This document shows, piece after piece, positions 36,811 through 48,011 of a stretch of DNA of 64,000 bases. The notes beneath the pieces are model-generated. The model was given only the letters and a program-made list of their open reading frames with translations. It was not told where the DNA came from and ran no database searches. The DNA comes from Paragorgia papillata (taxonomy: Eukaryota > Cnidaria > Anthozoa > Scleralcyonacea > Coralliidae), in contig JAWNZC010000419.1 in assembly GCA_035771165.1 (NCBI GenBank), positions 3,115,001 through 3,179,000 on the forward strand, read 5' to 3'. How positions within the stretch are numbered: the stretch's first letter is position 1; each line of letters opens with the position of its first letter. A program made the translations under genes and the position numbers.

Positions 36811-37201
36811 AAGATATCGCATCATGCCGTGTGTGGCGATTACCAATTAAAGAAGTTATTTGATTTGATGATCGCCTAAAAAAGAAGGAATCAGGAATGG
36901 GTTGATCACCTGTTATAACCAATTGCTGCCTAGGATGTCTGAGGATTCTCTCTGACGAGTAAAATCGTCCGACGTTAGACAGAGTAAAATAAGAACCGTT
37001 GACTTTGGTAGTAAAATAATTAAACTACACCGAATTTCTCAACAAATTAAAACTTTCTCAACTTACTTCATTATTTACAGTTTATAAACTTTAAATGAAA
37101 ATTAAAACAATGAAAATTTGCCTGAACCAATCAGATATGTCGTCCCGATAGCTGCGTACTGACTGTTGAGTACAGAAAAACGTGCTAGCTTCCTTCTTGC
37201 A

Positions 37202-37484
37202 TCACAAAGCAGCGATCGTCGCGTGTGCCGAAAAGACTTTCTCATTTTTGGTTTCAGCATCTAACACTGCAGCCGGGCAATTCAGTCGCTTCTTCTTTGC
37301 TGACGCTTCTCGCGCACCACCAAGAGGAAAACCACACTTTTCGCAGCTGATGGGTTGCCGCCAACGAGTAGTAAACTCTTGGGAACAGTTTGGACATGAA
37401 CCAGTTCCAATCCTCGCAGTTAGTCCACGACATTCTAGGATGTCGACGACGTTTGGTGGAACCTTACTCGACCTCTTATGAACA
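37202..37484 (-). CDS. Minus-strand terminal exon with a zinc ribbon (unit B)
   Basis: On the minus strand an open frame runs from a likely acceptor (CTAATAG at 37485-37491) to TGA at 37202-37204. It reads HKRSSKVPPNVVDILECRGL, then TARIGTGSCPNCSQEFTTRW, then RQPISCEKCGFPLGG, then a Lys-rich stretch and ATIAAL. CPNC and CEKC spaced about 20 residues apart form a four-Cys zinc ribbon. No further exon was found upstream on this strand. It could be the last exon of a host gene or the remnant of a transposon-encoded protein. Confidence 0.5.
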
Positions 37485-37761
37485 CTATTAGTCTTTCAAA
37501 AACTCATTAATAATTCATGAGGAAAATTCAAAAGAAATTAAAGTTTAATAAGTGTCTTTATATGTGATAAAGATACCTCCTGATTTACATAAACTTTAGT
37601 TTTGATTTTCTCGGCTTAGACAAGGTTATTTTTCAAACTTACTACGCCAATGAACTTACCAAGTGGTTCATTTTTGAAGCCGTTCAATAAACTCGCAGTT
37701 CGTGTTTTATCAGATATAAAAACTGACTCGGCTTCGCCTCGTGTCTTTATATCTGATCATA

Positions 37762-38068
37762 TAGTTAATAGAAAATAAACATGGTTTGGAAACCCGGAAA
37801 ACTTTAAAGCGGTTAACAATCAAGCTACGATTCATGTTGAAAGGTACATGAAGGTGCCAAATCCTTTGTTTTAGGTTTATTAATATTTAAACAGTACGGT
37901 TGAGTGATTGAACCCAAACGTTGCTATTGGACGATTACTTCATTATACAGAAAACACAATATGTTCAGTAACCGTGAAAGTGCAAAAATTTCCATAAACC
38001 TGAACAAAAACATAAAACAATGACTTTTGTGAGCTTTCAAACCATGTCTATTTTCTATTAACTATGAT
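37762..38068. mobile_element. MITE with TATAGTTAATAG termini, present only in unit B
   Basis: Inverted termini TAGTTAATAGAAAATAAACA on the left and complement on the right, flanked by ATCTGAT on both sides, a target-site duplication of about 7 bp. Unit A has no element at the matching place (about 17250). Confidence 0.8.
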
Positions 38069-38143
38069 CTGATAAAACACTCCTACTGCTCGTTTATTAA
38101 ACAGTACATAAACATTCAATTGTCCTTCAGCAGCGTATATATG

Positions 38144-38373
38144 TGAAGAAGAATACTTTCAAATGAAGTCGAATCACTGCTGTAGAGAAAAGTTTTCTGA
38201 CTGCCCCAACCGGGAATCGAACCCAAGTTCTCTGGTTTAACGTACCAGCGCTCTACCACTGAGCTATTGGGACTCCCGAGGCAGTCAGAAATATCCATAT
38301 GACTGCCTCAGTCGGAAAACGTTTCTCTATACAACACGCAGTGATTCGACTTCATTTGAAATTCTTCTTCTTC
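38144..38373. mobile_element. Foldback element carrying a tRNA (unit B)
   Basis: Counterpart of 17637-17870, with a few substitutions and four bases fewer beside the tRNA 5' end. Confidence 0.8.
38202..38273 (-). tRNA. tRNA-like gene, apparent anticodon GTT, second copy
   Basis: Same 72-nt cloverleaf as 17695-17766. The D loop reads AGTGGTA, giving a canonical box A (TAGCTCAGTGGT). C33 is again present, so it is fixed in both copies. Confidence 0.65.
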
Positions 38374-38668
38374 GCTATTAGTCTGTTATCCTCTATGGCA
38401 AAACTATGGCAAAATCTCCGAGTATCGAAAGCGAAATAACAAAAGCGCGGTGAATACAAATAGCAACAGGAATTAAGTACGCGTGTGATGGCCAGTGCCC
38501 ACCTGACATAGCTTTAACCAATCACAGTACTTGCGACCTTGACGATCCAAGCATCCAGATCTCAACCAATCAGAGACCTCCTTCCGATAGCTGCGTATTA
38601 TCCGGTTTACACAAACGAGGAAGACTTCAGTGTTGTATTGTTTGACGTTTTGCTAGTGCGAGAACACT

Positions 38669-38744
38669 ATGGTTAATTTTATTGTACATTTAACGTCATT
38701 GGCGACCATTTTGCTAAGCTGTTCTCATTTCAGGAATAGTGAAG
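38669..38744 (+). CDS. Gene 3 exon E1: signal peptide
   Basis: Same 76-nt exon as in gene 2 (MVNFIVHLTSLATILLSCSH), phase-1 donor GAAG/GTATGT. The following intron is 3.35 kb, against 0.92 kb in gene 2, because of inserted repeats at about 39360-42060. Confidence 0.85.
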
Positions 38745-40853
38745 GTATGTACAAAGTACATTTAGGCCTACGCTAAACGTCGCACAATAGACGAATTTAA
38801 TTCAGACGAATTTAATTGTTTGAATTTTATTCGACCAAATCGATTAAATTGACACACGAATTAACACTTTGAAGCCTGACGACGAGTCTTTAAGGTTTAT
38901 TCTGGCTAACGCCAGACGATTTTATTCAGCACAGGGAGGGGTCCAGGCCTCAAAGTGTTAAAGGTTTATTCTGGCTAACGCCAGACGATTTTATTCAGCA
39001 CAGGGAGAGAGGGAGAGGTCCAGGCCTCAAAGTGTTAAAACCTATCCCTTTAACACTTTGAAGCCTGACGACGAGTCTTTAAGGTTTATTCTGGCTAACG
39101 CCAGACGATTTTATTCAGCACAGGGATAGGTCCAGGCCTCAAAGTGTTAAATTCGTCTCGGCAATTAAATTCGTCTGAGTCGACGGATAATGCGACGATA
39201 ATCGCGTTCGAGTTAATTGGTTTCCACTGAGGAAAATTTTCCGTAGGCAAGGAACGGACAAGGAAGTTTTCTTTGTCTTGTGAGCTCTTTGTCGGAACTA
39301 ATGAGTAATGACTTTAATTAGCACAAAGGAAACTTTCCTGTCTGTTCCTATCCTGCGGTACGTGTGGCGTCCCCTAAAAACGTCTGTGAGTGGAAACTAG
39401 CCTTACTTAAACACGACGAAACCGTCGCGTCGATGTTTTCAATGAATCGTTTTCAGGCATCCAAGTAAAAACAATTAAATTCGACTGAAATTCGACGTTT
39501 AACTCGATGTCGCATTTACGTCGCATTACCGATGAAGTTAATTCGAATTAAATTCGTCTGAATTAAATTCGTCTATTAGTATTTGTGCAATGAATGTAGA
39601 GTGTAGACTGTCGGTGTAAGTTTTTCCGTAATGACCGAAAACCTCGTCGTTTAATGACATTCTCATTTTGCTCTAACTAGAGTGTACCCTGCTGACAGTT
39701 GCGCCTTGTACCCCACACGCGGAGAAAGAGACCCCGGTCCACTTTCACTTTCACACGAGCTCCACTTTCTTTGGGTAAAAACCCTAATGCTAGCAACTGG
39801 GCTAGCATTATTCATCATGATACTCCCACGATTATCCAGAAGACATGTAAATGTCATGAACAAACATACATCTAATGTTGTTCTTGACTAAAACCAAAGC
39901 TATCGTTTCCATTCTTTGAGTAAACTTTGCAGAGTGGATCCCATTGCAATTCAAATTTCCTGAATAAATTATACTCTATCTGAAGTAATCGGGTTCTTAA
40001 ACCGGCTTATCAGATTATAGAATCGACCAGCCGATGCCAGGGCCATTTTCGCCGGCTTCCCGACGTGGAGGCAAAATGACCTGGGGACGAGGTTGCGGGA
40101 CCTCCAGAGAGAGACGTAGTTTTCTCTAAACAAAGGAAAAACGGATAGCTATTCTTTACATTACGAGTTCGATTTACGATAAATTGCAAGATTTCCTATC
40201 GGAATCGAACGATTTTCCCGTCACCAAGCGGGACTTCATGTTCGGATCACAATTGAATAGTTATTCTCACGGTTGGGTGACATTTGAAACGCACGTTGCT
40301 AGGTTACGACTATTTAAAAATTCACAGGAAGTCCCACTTGATGACACAGGGAGGTCTAACATGTATTTTTTGTTTTAAACAGTATGTACATCCATACACA
40401 CATACATATTATATATAAATTACCGTATAGTTTAGTAGTGCCCTTGCTCTTGCCTCTTGCCTCTTGTTGCTACAAAAACAGGCCGAATTAAGGATTCAAG
40501 AAGGATTCAAGACAATCTCGTACACACATTAGACATTACCTAAACCAAAAACAAACAATATGAAAAATGCATTCTCATACAGAGGGGCGGAAGTCTGGAA
40601 CTGCCTTTCTTCATCACAAAAGTCCTCGGAAACTATTGCTAATTTTAAATCTAGCATAAAACGTACATGTTAATATTAAGTAACATATTCATTTTGCCTT
40701 TGTTCTTATCTATAGTTATAATTAACCTTCTTGTAAATATCGTAATTCATATTTTTTACTAGTGTAAGCACGGCCGGTTGGAAGATCACCTTTTCTTTTC
40801 TTTGTACATAATTATTTTATCAGGTGAAATTCTACCGTGTTGAAATATAGTTC

Positions 40854-40884
<31 letters not shown>

Positions 40885-43427
40885 GCCTGCGATCCTTTTG
40901 GTCATTTTCTGGTTATACGTCCATGTCCTATTTACACGAATTGCCATCCTTAGGTTAGGTTGTGTGTTGGGGTAAGGCTTTCATGAAGTACTTGGGTTAT
41001 GTAGGACATGGAATTAGGTTATACGTCCATGTCCTATTTACACGAATTGCCATCCTTAGGTTAGGTTGTGTGTTGGGGTAAGGCTTTCATGAAGTACTTG
41101 GGTTATGTAGGACATGGAATTATTACCTGGAATTATTACCCATTTTCTTGTACTCAACCCCCGCTCGGTTTCTTCTCTCCGCCTAGCGAGTTGGCCGAGC
41201 GGGGGCACGATCGGAAATCGCATAGAAAATCGGCCACTTTCATGGGTCAGTTCGCAGTCCACGTGCGTGCTGGCTCAAGTGAGTTGTCGGTCGTGTATTG
41301 ATGACGTTTACACGCAAGATATTCGTTCTACGCATGCGTAGCTAATACGGGTCAGCCCGTATTTCGCGAGCCTCGACAGCCGCCATTTTCGATCGTGTTG
41401 AGTACGAGAAAATCCTTCCTGAGGCAAATCTTCCCGAGGCAAAGGGGAGATTTAATCGCTAATTTCCCGAAAAGTCATGTTATTAGTTTGTAATATTATA
41501 ATCGCCGAGGAAAACTTTGAGAATCTTACCGACAGGAAATTTAGACGGTTGATCAGAGAAGTTGCATCTAATTTTCAAGTGCATGTTGATGAGGGAAAAT
41601 ATATGCAAGCGGGAAATTTGGAAGAAGACAAAGGATTTCTTTGTCTTCTAATTTTCCCTCATCAACATGCACGGGAAAATTAGAAGACAAAGGAAAAATT
41701 TCCCTCTTGCATGAGCGATGAGGGAAATACGAGGTTTACATTTCCTCGGAGAACAAAATAATCCGAGGCGATCATGGTATTACTGTATTAAAGCTTTATT
41801 ACTCAGTCTGGAATAGAGGGACAAGGGGAGCTAGATTGGCACTTATTCGTGGAAATGCAACGTAAGAAAAAATCACACACAAGTAGATAAGATAACTAGC
41901 TAGAGTGCTGCGTAGGCAGTGTTTTAGATAGAGCAAAGTTGAAAATGTGGCAGAGATCTAATTTAATTTCACTTTGATGAAGGGCTCCGCTTGAAACGTC
42001 AGTTTCGATCCCGTTACCAAAAAACCTCGACCGGTTTACCACATTTTCACTTTGCTAACTAGAGTATTGTTTTGCATGTGGCCGCTTCCCTTGCAGGTCA
42101 GCTGCTTGACGGATGTCACCCTCATACATCGTTTGGCAAAGAAACGATCGTGAGTCCTCCCTCAAACAAACGTCTTGACAACGTAATTATAGAATGCCCG
42201 CAAGCCCCGCGAAAAGTCGTTTTCGAGATCAGATACCTCAACAGTTCTTTGTGTGTTTGCGGTAAAACTACTAGAGGAAGCCGAAAACGTTTTCCTTGTT
42301 ACTCTAAATTAGCCATGAGCGTTACAGTCAAAGCGTCTTCAGATACTACAGAGACCCGCAACATGAGTTGTAAGTTCACTTTGCGTTATCGTCGAGGTTT
42401 TACAGTTGAGAATGTTAAGTTAGACATAATATTGTCACCTGTAGGCTTGGTTTTTGGAAACTCAACTGTTGTCCAATCAGGAGAAACCCAGTCTCTTGTA
42501 AAGTCGTCGACTCTGGCTAAAATAACGTCGGATGGCGTGGTCTCAGTTTTTGAAGTTACGTCGTCGAATGCTGTTGCCCCAGCAACATCGCGTGATCTTG
42601 CTACCACACCAGTGGCGCAATCAAGGTTGGTTTTTTGTTAGGGCCTGTTTACATAAATGTAGGGTGACCCTACTGGAACGTGTACCAGAAGCCTAGTCGG
42701 CCCGAGAGCGTTATCTGGCTATCGAGGGTAGCAGTTACAGTGTCCTCACTTGGTGAATTAGCTCTGTGTCTGAGATACGTACCGAAACGTACTAAACTTA
42801 TTTAAACGTACCCCAACGTACTTGAACATACCCATACGTACGCAAACGTACCTAAACGTACTCAAACGTACACAAACGTACCTAAACGTACTTGAACGTA
42901 CTCAAACGTACTTGAACATACACAAACGCTCAAACGTACTTAAACGTACTCAAACGTACCCAAACGTACTTGAACGTACCCAAACGTACTCAAACGTACC
43001 CAAACCGGTACCTAAACGTACTTGAACGTACTTAAACGCTTGAACATACCCAAACGCTCAAATGTACTCAAACGTACCCAAACGTACTTGAACGTACCCA
43101 AACGTACTCAAACGTACCCAAACGTACTTAAACGTACCCAAAATTACATGAACGCCCCCAAACGTACCCAAACGTACTCAAAGGTATCCAAACGTACCCA
43201 AACGTACCCAAACGTACTTAACGAAGCGTAGCATGTATTATCTTTTTTGTATTGTAGCTTTCTGAGTTTAACTGTTGTTTCGTCAAGAGAAATTCATTCC
43301 ACCATAATTGGTGAGGTCACTCTTCTTGGATATCCATCGTCAGATGTTGTTGCTAAGACACCATTAAGGTTGGTTTTTACTTTACTTGTTTAGCTCTGAA
43401 AATTGTATTGAGTGATTGGTTGACTAG

Positions 43428-43494
<67 letters not shown>

Positions 43495-43510
43495 ATTGAT
43501 TGATTGGTTG

Positions 43511-43570
<60 letters not shown>

Positions 43571-43622
43571 TCTGGTTGATTGATTGATTGATTGATTGAT
43601 TCGTTGTTTGATTGATTGGTTG

Positions 43623-43674
<52 letters not shown>

Positions 43675-43726
43675 GTTGGTTGGTTGATTGGTGGTTGGTT
43701 GGTTGGTTGGTTAGTTCATTAGTTGG

Positions 43727-43757
<31 letters not shown>

Positions 43758-44332
43758 TTTGGTTGGTGGTTAGTGTCTGTGTCTGTGTCCGTGTCCGTGT
43801 CCGTGTCCGTGTCCGTGTCCGTGTCCGTGTCCGTGTCCGTGTCCGTGTCCGTGTTCGTGTCCGTGTCCGTGTCTGTGTCCGTGTCCGTGTCCGTGTCCGT
43901 GTCCGTGTCCGTGTCCGTGTCCGTGTCCGTGTCCGTGTCCGTGTCCGTGTCCATGTCTGTGTCTGTATCTGTGTCTGTGTCTGTAGTTTGCTAATTTTAA
44001 TACCTTCTTTTCACAGTTCACCATTGTCAATCGTAACGCCGTCCTTTTACACTACGTCAATTTCCCCTAGAATACTTTCCACCCATTCTTTATTAATCGC
44101 GTCTTCCTCGCTTGATTCCTCTGTGTCAAAAGCCACTTCAGTTATTCAAACTTCTCCAACCATTATTTCGTTCTCCTTGAGTTCAACCAAGTCGGCTGCT
44201 GATCGACCAAAGCAAGGTATTGAAACAGGATGTCGCTTTACTCTAGCTAACACCAAGGGTCGATTGCGGAAATGCCGTTTAACCCTTAATGTTTACCCTA
44301 ATCAGTGTTTAAACGAGTTTTTAAATACATAG
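38669..44332 (+). CDS. Gene 3: truncated paralogue, ectodomain and stalk only
   Basis: Exons 38669-38744, 42097-42625, 43258-43368 and 44017-44216 match E1-E4 of gene 2 in phase and splice sites. No E5-E20 follows. Homology to gene 2 stops at 44641, and the next homologous DNA (from about 45195) corresponds to the region downstream of the receptor stop codon. If E4 is not spliced, the frame continues GIETGCRFTLANTKGRLRKC... to a stop at 44332, giving 343 residues with a signal peptide and no membrane helix. It is either a broken receptor gene or a gene for a secreted ectodomain. E2 is clearly diverged from genes 2 and 4 yet has no stop, which favours function. Confidence 0.6.
38861..39150. 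mobile_element. Cluster of TTAA palindromes, gene 3 intron 1
   Basis: 38861-38961, a left-truncated copy to 39038, and 39050-39150. Same arrangement as 18358-18643. Confidence 0.8.
39155..40509. other. Gene 3 intron 1, non-duplicated part
   Basis: To about 39320 it still matches unit A. Beyond that the DNA is specific to unit B and shows repeated AATTCGTCTG and TTCGACG words (39470-39580). No gene supported. Confidence 0.45.
40510..40885 (+). mobile_element. LINE 3' end with (TAA)n tail
   Basis: The frame reads KNAFSYRGAEVWNCLSSSQK, then SSETIANFKSSIKRTC and a stop, typical of the last 40 residues of CR1/L2-type reverse transcriptase ORFs. After about 180 bp of 3' UTR it ends in about ten TAA repeats (40855-40883). 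Confidence 0.7.
40911..41119. repeat. Direct tandem duplication of about 105 bp
   Basis: The segment from GGTTATACGTCCATGTCCTA to TATGTAGGACATGGAATTA is present twice in a row with no visible difference. Each copy has short inverted ends (CATGTCCTA/TAGGACATG). Confidence 0.8.
41570..41681. repeat. Nested hairpin in gene 3 intron 1
   Basis: Arms GCATGTTGATGAGGGAAAAT (from 41581) and ATTTTCCCTCATCAACATGC enclose a second hairpin (GAAGACAAAG/CTTTGTCTTC). Confidence 0.75.
41915..42062. mobile_element. GAAACGTC-hairpin repeat in gene 3 intron 1
   Basis: AGCAAAGTTGAAAATGTGG on the left and its complement on the right flank TGATGAAGGGCTCCGCTTGA then AACGTCAGTTTCG. A diverged copy at 56455-56583 sits at the same place before gene 4 E2. 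Confidence 0.6.
42097..42625 (+). CDS. Gene 3 exon E2: diverged Cys-containing ectodomain
   Basis: 529 nt, six shorter than gene 2, still phase 1 to 2. It begins GQLLDGCHPHTSFGKETIV and keeps the Cys contexts, with many replacements in between (for example CGKTTRGSRKRFPC against CGRTTTRGGGKHFSC). Differences concentrate in the middle third; the 3' Ser/Thr part is nearly unchanged. Confidence 0.8.
42780..43228. repeat. 10-bp array, gene 3 intron 2
   Basis: Decamer array as in gene 2, similar length, different order of variants. Confidence 0.92.
43258..43368 (+). CDS. Gene 3 exon E3: stalk repeat unit
   Basis: 111 nt, phase 2-2, nearly identical to 20367-20477 (one Ala to Thr change). A decamer array precedes it and GATT tetramers follow. 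Confidence 0.8.
43425..43985. repeat. (GATT)n then (GTGTCC)n, gene 3 intron 3
   Basis: GATT/GGTT block to about 43765, then about 35 hexamers ending 30 bp before the E4 acceptor. Confidence 0.93.
44017..44216 (+). CDS. Gene 3 exon E4: Ser/Thr stalk
   Basis: 200 nt, three residues different from gene 2 E4. The donor CAAG/GTATTG is intact but I find no acceptor exon of the receptor within the remaining unit. Confidence 0.8.
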
Positions 44333-44739
44333 AAAAGCTGCTGACTGTGTTAATCGGCAATTAACTTGCAATGTTGTGCTCGACGATGGTTAAATCCAAG
44401 GTTATAAGTCTTGTTTACACACTCACTGTCTAATCTTTAGGAGAGAGTGTCTGTAACTCGTTCCAAACTATTTTGGGATATTCCAAAGTTGTGGGTTTTC
44501 CACATAACAGACCAAAAACAACAAAAATATAGAATGCCAGACATTTCTTTACTGTTAAATTATTCATATTGTGCAAACAAAATAACAGAAATAAAATAAG
44601 TGTTTACATGAAACGTCCACCAGTAAGATAATCAGGCACAGCGACATTAATTACACATAAAAATTAATGCTGATAGAAAAGACATGTGAAACGTATAGAA
44701 AAGGTAAATTTTTTTGTCGGTCCTATCTATGTCTTTGCC

Positions 44740-45150
44740 TGCAATATCTTACAATATAAACACATGAACGAGATAGGAGGGGCAAAATTTTTGCCACTCC
44801 TATGTAAATATGTTTCAAAATCTCACAATATGAACACATTAATGAAATAGGGATGGCAACATATTTGCCACTCTTATGTAAATATGTTTGTGACATCTCA
44901 CAATATGAACACATTAAAGAAATAGGTAAGGCAAAATGTTTGCCACTCCTATGTAAATATGTTTGCAAAATCTCACAATATGAACACATTAAAGAAAGTG
45001 GAAAGGCAAAATTTTTGCCACTCCTATGTAAATATGTTTGTAAAATCTCACAATACAAACACATTAACTAGATAAGGGAAGCAAAATTTTTGCCACTCCG
45101 ATCCTATGTAAATATGTTTGCAAAATCTTACAATCTAACACATTAAAGAA
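44740..45150. repeat. 75-bp minisatellite, about 5-6 units
   Basis: TCTCACAATA occurs at 44821, 44896, 44971 and 45046. Units contain GCCACTCCTATGTAAATATG and AACACATTAAAGAAAT. Located directly after the truncation point of gene 3 and absent elsewhere in the window. Confidence 0.9.
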
Positions 45151-45299
45151 ATATATATATTTGAACTCAATCAACATTATTTTTATTTTTTTTAGGACGC
45201 TTAAAATGTACAATGTACAAAAATGAAGAAATTTTAGTTTTAACAATAAATAAAGATATTAAGGAGACTATTGAAGCATGTTGTGAAAATTAGGATCCA

Positions 45300-45865
45300 A
45301 ACTGTACAGTGTTGTGTTGTGTTGTGCTGTGCTGTGTGTTGTGTGTTGTGTGTTGTGTGTTGTGCTGTGCTGTGCTGTGTTGTGCTGTGTTGTGTGTTGT
45401 GTGTTGTGTGTTGTGTGTTGTGTGTTGTGTGTTGTGTGTTGTGTGTTGTGTGTTGTGTGTTGTGTGTTGTGTGTTGTGTGTTGTGTGTTGTGTGTTGTGC
45501 TGTGCTGTGCTGTGCTGTGTTGTGTGTTGTGTGTTGTGTGTTGTGTGTTGTGTGTTGTGTGTTGTGTGTTGTGTGTTGTGTGTTGTGTGTTGTGTGTTGT
45601 GTGTTGTGTGTTGTGTGTTGTGTGTTGTGTGTTGTGTGTTGTGTGTTGTGTGTTGTGTGTTGTGTGTTGTGTGTTGTGTGTTGTGTGTTGTGTGTCGTGT
45701 ATTGTGTTGTGTTGTGCTGTGCTGTGCTGTGCTGTGCTGTGCTGTGCTGTGCTGTGCTGTGTTGTGTTGTGTTGTGTTGTGTTGTGTTGTGTTGTGTTGT
45801 GTTGTGTTGTGTTGTGTTGTGTTGTGTTGTGTTGTGTTGTGTTGTGTTGTGTTGTGCTGTGCTGT
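45300..45865. repeat. (TGTGTTG)n, (TGTGC)n and (TGTGT)n tract
   Basis: A block of seven-base GTGTTGT units (about 45335-45690), then TGTGC and TGTGT pentamers. It occupies the place of the TTCTG tract of units A and B, with the same GTTGTGAAAATTAGGAT leader, so the locus is homologous but the repeat motif differs. Confidence 0.9.
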
Positions 45866-45889
45866 TTTAGAATGTCCTGTGTTAGACTA

Positions 45890-47350
45890 CATTGCACTAC
45901 CCTGCACTGGCCTGTCATATGCTACACCGCACCATACTCCACCACATTGTGCAGCACTGCACTGCAGTGTACTCCACTCCACTCCACTCCACTGTACTCC
46001 ACTCCAGCCCACTCTATTCCACTCCACTCTACTCCACTTGACTCCACTCCACTCACCCATAACCACAAGTACCACACATAATTACCACCAGTCTTTCACA
46101 GTGCTCCAGAGCAGCCAATCACGTGCTACTCTGTAGAAAAACGGGCAGGTACTTTATGCAAGCCAACCTGTGACAAAATGATAGGCGTACATGGAGTAGA
46201 ACCCGGAAAACAAGATTGTGGCCGAACTGAGTTGGAAAATAAGTTTGTATTTTAACATATTTCTTTAGTTTAAAAAATACGTTTGATTGATAACTAAGCC
46301 ATCAACCGTTATTCACTATGCCTATGATTGGTAAATCAGTAACTTGGCTCGTCTGCAATCTAGGAAGAAATAAGGAGAAAAACCAATGGACAGGCTGCAC
46401 AGTGGTACAGAATAATGGAGGGTTTTACAAAAGGTCAGAACTCTAATTCAAGTAAGTCTACAGCCCTGTATTTATAGAGTAATGTCAATAATTCCTTTGT
46501 ATTTAAGTCTTGTTATATATATAATGACTGCGATCGCTCAAGAATGAACTTGGCAGTTGGCAATCATGGACCGTAGCGATCATATACGTGAAACCATGAA
46601 ACGATACGTACGTTCAGGGATTCTGGCGATCGAGGCGATTTCAGTGATCAAAAATGTTCAACGATCGTATAGGGATCGGTATATGTGGCGATTAAAACGA
46701 TTATTAAAGAGATCCCTATTCCCTGCATGTTTCAGCAAATATAGGCCTCATGGGCGCCGCCATCTTGGATTTGATGACGTCAAATGGTTATTGTCCCAAA
46801 AGCCGCGCGTTTAGTGGGGTGGGTGGGAGACTGAGTATGACACCCCTAAACACTTGCAAGTTGCTTGAAAAAGTCAGTCCCAGTTTGTCTACCTTTTTGG
46901 TCCTTTATAATACTGGTCGAAAAACAGCATTTTCAACTTTGGTCGTCAATAAAATCAGCAAAACTCGACATATCAAAAAACGCTGACACCCTTTTGCTGG
47001 AAATTTATCTCGGAATTAAACTGCAAAAAAGATTTTGAAGAAAATAAAACGCTTTTTACTTGAGTCGCCCCGAATGAAGCCCTCTCGTTTTAATTAAAAA
47101 ATTCACAACAATTTAATATTGGTTTATGTTTATCGCAAATTAATAGCTTTCTAACGATATCTATTTTATCTACAAATTAATAGCTTTCTAACGATATCTA
47201 TTTTATTGTTGTGGCATAAATTCTGACGAAATGAGAGCACTCAACCGAAATGACCCTGCAAACCTTAAAGTGCTTATATGCAGCGAAAAATAAGTTTGGG
47301 AGTGAATTTTTGAAAAAAGAACTTTTGAAGTTATAAAGATTGACGTTTGC
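45890..47350. other. Diverged copy of the receptor 3'-flank region
   Basis: 45890-46070 is CCACTC-rich. 46080-46870 aligns with 14660-15370 at clearly lower identity than units A and B share. 46870-47350 shows a short direct repeat (TTAATAGCTTTCTAACGATA twice near 47150) and no gene. Confidence 0.55.
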
Positions 47351-47359
47351 AGCTGTTCC

Positions 47360-47670
47360 ATATCTCGCTTCGTTCTTTAGATATTGAGATTTGCGTGGTA
47401 TGCAAATAACATCACTTAGACGTCACACTGTATATGACTTGTTGGAAAATCAGTCTATTCTTCAGGTAAATCACTTGAAAGTGAAACTTTTCATGTATAG
47501 TGTCCTGCGATACACAGAAGCACATGCACAGTTAAAAGTGAATCGTTAAATAATCTCAAATTGATATTTAAGTTTTTCCAACAAATCATTACGCAGTGTG
47601 ACATCTAAGTGATGTTATTTGCATATAAAAACAAATCTCAATATCTCACGAACGAAGTGAGATACTAGTA
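47360..47670. mobile_element. Foldback element, 0.3 kb
   Basis: Arms about 47368-47430 and 47597-47665 are inverted copies (ATGCAAATAACATCACTTAG against CTAAGTGATGTTATTTGCAT). Octamer-like ATGCAAAT is present in both. Confidence 0.7.
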
Positions 47671-48011
47671 AATGTCCATTGTACTGTAAATGTCCATCTT
47701 TATAATTTCAAAAGTTCTTGTTAATAAGAGAGTCTCTCCCGAACTTATTTTTCGCTGGCCGGATAAGACAAAAGCAAAGTTGATTTCACGTTTTTATTTT
47801 AAAAAATCTGCAGTTTACCATATTTTCACTTTGCCACCTATCCAAAACATTGCTTACGCAGCACTCTACTTTTTTATCGCAAATTATAATTATATCTGCC
47901 TCGTGTTTTTGTTTGCTTACATGCTTATATTAACCCATAACTTGTATAACTAACATTACAATCTCTTTAGTTTCAACTCTGTAATAGATATCCAGAAACG
48001 CCTTATATAGA

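Larger units (their letters stand above)
21577..44641 (+). repeat. Tandem duplication unit B (about 23.1 kb)
   Basis: Begins with the same GTACAGTATTTTCATAC immediately after AATCAGGCACAG and ends at the second AATCAGGCACAG at 44641. It holds gene 2 E5-E20, the intergenic region and gene 3 E1-E4. Confidence 0.88.

Noticed and set aside
39682..39891. 69-residue frame with a hydrophobic stretch (VKTLMLATGLALFIMILPRL)
   Set aside because: Part of the hydrophobic stretch comes from a GCTAGCATT palindrome. No splice support and no counterpart in gene 2 or 4 introns.
45268..46136. Cys-Val-Leu and Thr-Gln-His repeat frames
   Set aside because: TGTGT/TGTGTTG repeats; open in all frames on both strands.
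46557..46814. 85-residue frame (MAIMDRSDHIRETMKRYVRS...)
   Set aside because: Lies in a dispersed CGATC-rich repeat. The homologous stretches at 15060 and 35520 have stops.
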